A stretch of DNA of 64,000 nucleotides from Owenia fusiformis (taxonomy: Eukaryota; Annelida; Polychaeta; Sabellida; Oweniidae). The stretch lies in NCBI GenBank assembly GCA_903813345.2, contig CAIIXF020000011.1:2502571-2566570 (forward strand). Reading direction: 5' to 3'. Under the pieces are notes generated by a model. The model saw only the letters and a list, made by a program, of their open reading frames with translations. It was not told the origin of the DNA and did not search any database. The stretch's first letter is position 1, and each line of letters opens with the position of its first letter. Shown here piece after piece: positions 60,801-64,000 of the stretch. Position numbers and translations under genes: made by a program.

Positions 60801-61261
60801 AAATTAAAATGGGAATTTCAATGATTTTCCTAAAAATAATGTAAACATCTTGGAGTGTATGGTAAAATAAGTTGTAAGATCGATCTTTTTGTTCGGATAT
60901 GCAGGGTTTGCTTTTCTTATGACTGGTATACACTAAGAGTTTTCTTATTCGTGTTAGGTCCCATAACAGTTTTTGGTCCTTTCCATTTGCACTTTGTGCT
61001 GCCAAGGCTGCTTTTCTAGATACATTTAAATTTATTGGAGAGACAAATCAACGGAATCTTTCATTTAAAAGACGAGGCCTTAATCAGTGATAACTTCTAA
61101 TCACACACACTTTTACCCAAATTCTGTGATTCTGTACGGTTTTGTATTTATAGGGCCGTGATGAATGCAGTGTTGGAGATGATATTCGTGAACTACATAA
61201 CGATTTCAAGGAACTACTCGGAAAAATCAAGGCACTTCTAGAACTAAACAACCTTGGGTAA
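51791..61261 (+). CDS. Gene B: paralogue of gene A, secreted three-cysteine protein, 104 aa
   Basis: The coding exons are joined 51791-51899, 53621-53718 and 61154-61261. Phases and borders are as in A. The signal peptide MKIIISLTIAVLAISTCQG differs from A at two of 19 residues. An 11-residue segment, LDELGRQRGQA, follows it directly and is absent from A. Cysteines at 40, 65 and 74 keep the C-x24-C-x8-C spacing. The mature region keeps NKE.FC and RELHN but differs at about two thirds of the aligned positions. The C-terminus, FKELLGKIKALLELNNLG, keeps the helical L pattern. The frame is intact and all splice sites are canonical, so it looks functional. The family is unknown to me. Confidence 0.8.
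52755..53455. mobile_element. Foldback MITE in gene B, intron between exons 2 and 3
   Basis: The left arm starts GCAGTATGGAAAGTGATTTA and the right arm ends with the inverted counterpart, TGCCATACTGCACATGGAC. CTTTCACCATGAG..ACA and GAAGTGAAG-like blocks are mirrored. It is about 700 bp and absent from A at the same place. A single arm occurs at 35805-36060. Confidence 0.7.
53621..53718 (+). CDS. Gene B exon 3, mature region with cysteines 1 and 2
   Basis: It has acceptor TTTGCTAAAG, donor GTGAGT and 98 nt. It encodes TVCSDAREATAMYKQELRR and then NKEEFCEHVE. The downstream intron continues CAGATACCTTTTGACGTATT without the MITE seen in A. Confidence 0.8.
54557..55612 (+). mobile_element. Internally deleted mariner-type transposon (1056 bp)
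   Basis: The terminal inverted repeats start CCAGGTCGTTCAATAAGTTC at the left and end with the complement, GAACTTATTGAACGACCTGG, at the right. They extend about 280 bp. TA flanks both sides (54555-54556 and 55613-55614). The interior keeps only the C-terminal half of a transposase. TIR identity is high, suggesting recent movement, presumably with enzyme supplied in trans. Confidence 0.85.
54930..55325 (+). pseudogene. C-terminal half of a mariner-family transposase
   Basis: The 131 open codons include FHQDNAQCHQANMV (second catalytic Asp block), AAYYPDEAVLDFGVLNRMKD (third Asp block, here VLDFG) and LRGVRYASM. It ends YEGLVKRQELCIQYKGGYFE. This is the usual mariner C-terminal order (QDNA..H; YPD.A..DF..F..MK..LRG.R). 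The N-terminal DNA-binding half and the first catalytic Asp are missing, so the product is not an active enzyme. The open frame has no stops, consistent with a recent deletion. Confidence 0.8.
57890..58284 (-). pseudogene. Unrecognised protein-coding fragment with acidic C-terminus, one frame break
   Basis: On the minus strand, from 58284: FEDFPILTEDDVCQLTFSEY, then HLQVDGKHIYGLICKNPVIG. After a one-base shift near 58065 it continues FVSSKSNYTWVEYNPDPDVC, VVHVVPVGSRAVGTRGIKAK and RDEQMSSEEDDDSS to a TAG at 57890. Residue use is clearly protein-like in both parts and the frame change is sharp. An in-frame TGA lies just upstream of 58284. I do not recognise the family. It could be the C-terminus of a host gene copied by retroposition or of a transposon protein. 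It lies antisense in gene B intron 2. Confidence 0.6.
58230..58624. repeat. Hairpin of two arms of about 170 bp
   Basis: 58230-58399 and 58454-58624 are inverted copies (CACAGGCTGGTATCGAAA facing TTTCGATACCAGCCTGTG; CATATGTTTCGTTATA; CAATGGATATATCATTTGC), separated by about 54 bp. The left arm contains the first part of the minus-strand fragment at 57890-58284, so coding sequence has been duplicated in inverted orientation. Confidence 0.8.
58625..61153 (+). other. Gene B, intron 2 (last part)
   Basis: 58625-59900 has no match in A and no recognised gene. 59930-61153 is collinear with gene A 33100-35329, minus the mariner of A. It ends TTTGTATTTATAG. Confidence 0.5.
61154..61261 (+). CDS. Gene B exon 4, C-terminal region with cysteine 3 and stop
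   Basis: 36 codons including TAA, the same length as in A. It encodes GRDECSVGDDIRELHNDFK and then KELLGKIKALLELNNLG. The intron side (CCCAAATTCTGTG..TACGGTTTTGTATTTATAG) is nearly identical to A, which makes the exon divergence stand out. Confidence 0.8.
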   Translation, partial: GRDECSVGDDIRELHNDFKELLGKIKALLELNNLG

Positions 61262-61409
61262 ACTCTTGAAGCACAAAAACCCACCACCCCTACCCTGTCA
61301 CCTCTAGAAGAAAGGCGAGTTGTTAGCCAAATCGACGACTTAAAGACCCAACATAATCTTCTGGACGATCAAGGAACTGCCGTGTAAAATTAAACATTGA
61401 AAAAATAAA
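61262..61409 (+). other. Gene B 3' UTR with open reading after the stop, and polyadenylation signal
   Basis: The frame after the TAA is open for 41 codons to TAA at 61385-61387, as in A. By hand count 12 of 126 bases differ from A and no insertion or deletion is seen in this interval, whereas small indels appear just after it. AATAAA is at 61404-61409. Confidence 0.55.
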
Positions 61410-61559
61410 TAAATAAAATGAATCAAAATAACATATAGCGTGATAAACAAAAATACAATATTATGCATATAAAAACCAATACAAACGAAATAATAAATTG
61501 ACAAGTGGACCTCCTAAACCGTAATGTATTTACATAACACTAAATGATAGAGGGAGGAG

Positions 61560-61935
61560 GAGATTACCCCCACCCCTGGTGTTTCCAAAGTTGAAGAATA
61601 ACAGTAAAAACTATGGTACCATATCATACGTTTTTCAGTTGTATTTAAGTTGCCATAAAATCTTTGAAATTTTAGAAAATTGTCTGAAACAAAAATGGTG
61701 GTCATAAAAAGGAAAATAGATCGTTTTTCAAATCAGTTTTTTTCTTTGTCTATGAATGATATCAAATTTTCAAAGATTGTATCATTTAGGACAATATATT
61801 GAGCACATTTTCTGAAAAAATCAAAAGATTCGGATCAGTGACCTTTCCTACCTCCTACTTTTAGCTATTTTTCCTTCAAATTTTCAGAGGGCTAAAAAGG
61901 TTATTTCATCATGTTTAGGGTCATTCTGACCATGA
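61560..61935. repeat. MITE related to 43165-43605
   Basis: GGGTCATTCTGACCATG near 61918, TTTTCAGAGGGCTAAAAAGG and the GAGCACATTTTCTGAAAAA block match the foldback MITE at 43165-43605. The left boundary is vague. Confidence 0.5.
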
Positions 61936-62630
61936 ACATCGTGATTCTGGACCTGTAAATGGTATGTGGAACTAGTCGAATTGACTGGAGGTCAACAAAG
62001 AACTCTGTTATCTTTGTTCAAAAAATGTCTAAAATTCAAAATTTTTGTCACTTCCTGTTTTGTCATTTCCTGTTAAGTATCATGTCAACTTAAATCTAAA
62101 AAAACTAGGTCAAATGATGTCAAAATACCAAAAGATCATATAACACTTAGTTGTAATAACCAGTAGCAGGTAGACCGGATTGAGAAAGTTCTTCCTGATT
62201 AGACGATTTAAAAGGGTAGGAGGTCTACTCGAGTGTATGTTATCAATTGATGTCGAGTCAGTCCATTAAGGTCGGGGCCAGTAAGGGCCTTACAAAGGGG
62301 AACCATAATCCCTGGGGGACCATAATTTCTTTCTTAGGTTTTGTTATTGCCGTTGTATACTGGCTAATATAATGTGCTTGGTGAATCTCTACAATGATGT
62401 ACGTGTAGATAAATTCACCCAAAACACTATATCAGATTTGAGTGAAGTCATTCAAGTGAATTAACACTAATCTATAAATAGTCGAGCTACATCCAATGCG
62501 TAGCTGATTATTGTTATTGTATAATCGTTACAGTCTAGTACATGTGCTCTGTTTTCTTCTATAAATCCATCACATAATATGTGTATTTCCTTCAACAAAT
62601 ATCTTTAGAACCACAAAAATATTCCAATAG
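61936..62630. other. Spacer between gene B and copy C
   Basis: No gene was found. 62270-62335 (GGCCAGTAAGGGC, GGAACCATAATCCCTG) is an inverted match to 26935-26985. 62505-62560 (TTGTTATTGTATAAT..ACAGTC) matches the stretch upstream of promoter B near 47785, so unit homology continues here. Confidence 0.5.
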
Positions 62631-62855
62631 TTCACATTTGTTTATCATGCCTATCTATTCATGGATCTAGATGTGTCCATATTTGTATCCGAAAATCCTA
62701 TAAATGCTAATACTTCTGAAATAATAATAGGTTTAAAATAATGAGCTTAGTTGCGCTGTACTTAGGTAAATGTCGTTACACTTTAATGAGTTGGGTGGGA
62801 ACAAACAACCTCATTTTGCCAGTATCGTTGGAGGAGAGTTTGGGACAAAAACAAA
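62631..62855 (+). promoter_or_regulatory. Copy C promoter and 5' exon (third unit of the array)
   Basis: TTCACATTTG, CTATTCATGGATCTAGATGTG, an initiator-like TTAGTTGC near 62748, TTACACTTTAATGAGTTGG and ACAAAGTAAGT match promoters A and B in order. The exon would end at 62855 before GTAAGT. The upstream ATG (62786) is kept, but the TAA that ends the four-codon ORF in A and B is changed, so the frame runs through the splice site. Coding exons of C would lie beyond the window. Confidence 0.6.
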
Positions 62856-63299
62856 GTAAGTTAAATTCACTATTTAAACAAGAAATTAAAATGCTGTTCA
62901 AAACTTTCAAACTATTTTATTCAAACAAAATGTTTATGTTTAGTCAAACGCTTGCAACACCAATGGCCTTTACTAATTACAACTTGTTGTATGCTTATAA
63001 AATTGAAAAATGCGTGGGCGGGTGGGTCAAATATTTTTGCAAACTTGCGCTCTTCAACAATTCCAAAATAACAGCGCCATCTATCTTACTCACTTAAATC
63101 AAATAACTTCATTATTTATCAATTAGTTCGTTAATCACTCTCAATAATGTTAGAACACAGTTCGGGGTTGAACAACCATTATTTATTAGGTTGCTATAGT
63201 AACATGCTTACAACACAAGTGGCTAAACAATCCCACATAATTAACTACAGAAAACAAGTTTATTCAACTATACGTCACTACAGATCTCAATTTGTCACA
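62856..63299 (+). other. Copy C, start of intron 1
   Basis: It begins GTAAGT. Similarity to introns A and B fades after about 60 bases. No coding signal on the plus strand. Confidence 0.45.
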
Positions 63300-64000
63300 C
63301 TACGTAGCTCCAGCTCCATCACCTAAGACCCATCTGGCAATTGAACACCTATAGTCCAATGGTATGTCTACATAACGCTCCCGGGCCCTTGATCTCCATT
63401 CTCCCCGACATTTAATGAGGAGTTCAGGTGTACCTAATGCAAATGCAGTACAGGCTCCCCCAGGTCCAAATGAATGACCCAAATAGTCATTCGGCTCAAC
63501 ATCACACTTAACTAGCACTTGATGTAACATGTGTATAAGCACTTTGTGAGTTATAACTTTTAACTGACCCTTGTCCATGTATGTAGCAAAGGGCGAGCTT
63601 GACAAGGACAGGGCCGAGTCGCCCCTTCTCTCTAGCATGTCGAGGAAGGCCTTTTTAGGGCATAGAATGTTTGCTGTTACACTCAGAGGAATTTTTTGTA
63701 CACGGTTCCTGAATTGTAAAGTTTTAGTATTTTTGATAGTCATTATCAGACCCGCATTAACACATTTAAAGTCACTGGAGCAAATGTCTGACTCAGGATC
63801 CAACTCTCCGGCCGGTTTCACCAGATGATTGGACTTCCTGCAGAAGCTGAAGAAGGCATTTATATACAAAATCAAAAATGTCGCTTCAAAAGAGCTCTCA
63901 ACATGTATCTTAGAATGAATATTTAAGCCGCACGGGAGTAACGGACAATTTCCTTTTAACGGGAGTGTTCTTTGCTCTAGACAGGCCTCTCAATAGCATA
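63300..64000 (-). pseudogene. Tyrosine recombinase fragment (DIRS/YR-retroelement type), frameshifted
   Basis: On the minus strand the fragment begins at the window edge with LLRGLSRAKNTPVKRKLSVT, breaks frame by one base near 63926, then continues HSKIHVESSFEATFLILYIN through KKAFLDMLERR to NDYLGHSFGPGGACTAFAL, CRGEWRSRARERYVDIPLDY and a stop at 63300-63302. The order R-K-S-V-TP, HSF..GGA, GEW and RYVDIPL matches the catalytic domain of YR recombinases of DIRS-like elements. The catalytic Arg expected in HSFRRGG is Gly here. The nucleophile Tyr in RYVD is kept. Likely inactive. The element continues beyond the window. Confidence 0.75.

Noticed and set aside
62741-63097. 118-codon plus-strand frame at the start of copy C as a protein-coding gene
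   Set aside because: It reads straight through the conserved GTAAGT donor into intron sequence. The A and B equivalents have a stop after four codons. It is better explained as a 5' exon plus intron.

Overview
The window looks like nuclear DNA of an AT-rich, intron-bearing animal, most likely a marine invertebrate. Long introns with GT..AG borders, a farnesoic-acid O-methyltransferase (FAMeT) domain fragment, APE-type LINE remnants, a DIRS/YR-type tyrosine recombinase and dense Tc1/mariner, hAT and TTAA-type MITEs all fit a metazoan. No gene fixes the phylum. Almost none of the long open frames are genes. Most lie in repeats, above all the TATTG/CACTG satellite at 3.7-4.8 kb, which is open in several frames.

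The main content is a tandem array of an unrecognised small secreted-protein gene. Copy A has its 5' exon at about 23.29-23.40 kb and coding exons at 26513-26588, 29477-29574 and 35330-35437 (93 aa). Copy B has its 5' exon at about 48.81-49.38 kb and coding exons at 51791-51899, 53621-53718 and 61154-61261 (104 aa). A third copy, C, starts with promoter and 5' exon at about 62.63-62.86 kb and leaves the window. A and B share intron phases (1, then 0), a near-identical signal peptide and three cysteines with identical spacing (C-x24-C-x8-C). Their mature parts differ at most positions, almost always by replacement changes, while adjoining intron and 3' sequence is about 90% identical. This is the pattern of a secreted protein under diversifying selection, and it is the best candidate for an undescribed system here.

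Layout: 0-2.7 kb holds a hAT MITE with perfect 8-bp target duplication and a broken FAMeT-domain gene. 2.7-5.5 kb is a large foldback element enclosing the satellite. 5.5-20.5 kb is gene-free and repeat-rich (MITEs, a LINE reverse transcriptase remnant, a dead mariner, a mariner-type foldback). 20.5-21.1 kb begins duplication unit A. A 1.9-kb element with internal dimeric repeats sits just before promoter A. 23.2-35.7 kb is gene A, with a LINE fragment and several MITEs in its introns. 36-43.6 kb holds a Tc1 element, a LINE endonuclease remnant and MITEs. 43.7-62 kb is unit B, with a 2.8-kb foldback element upstream of its promoter and a mariner and an unrecognised coding fragment in intron 2. 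62.6-64 kb is the start of copy C plus a tyrosine-recombinase pseudogene on the minus strand.

All alignments and difference counts were made by eye from the sequence. No database search was possible.
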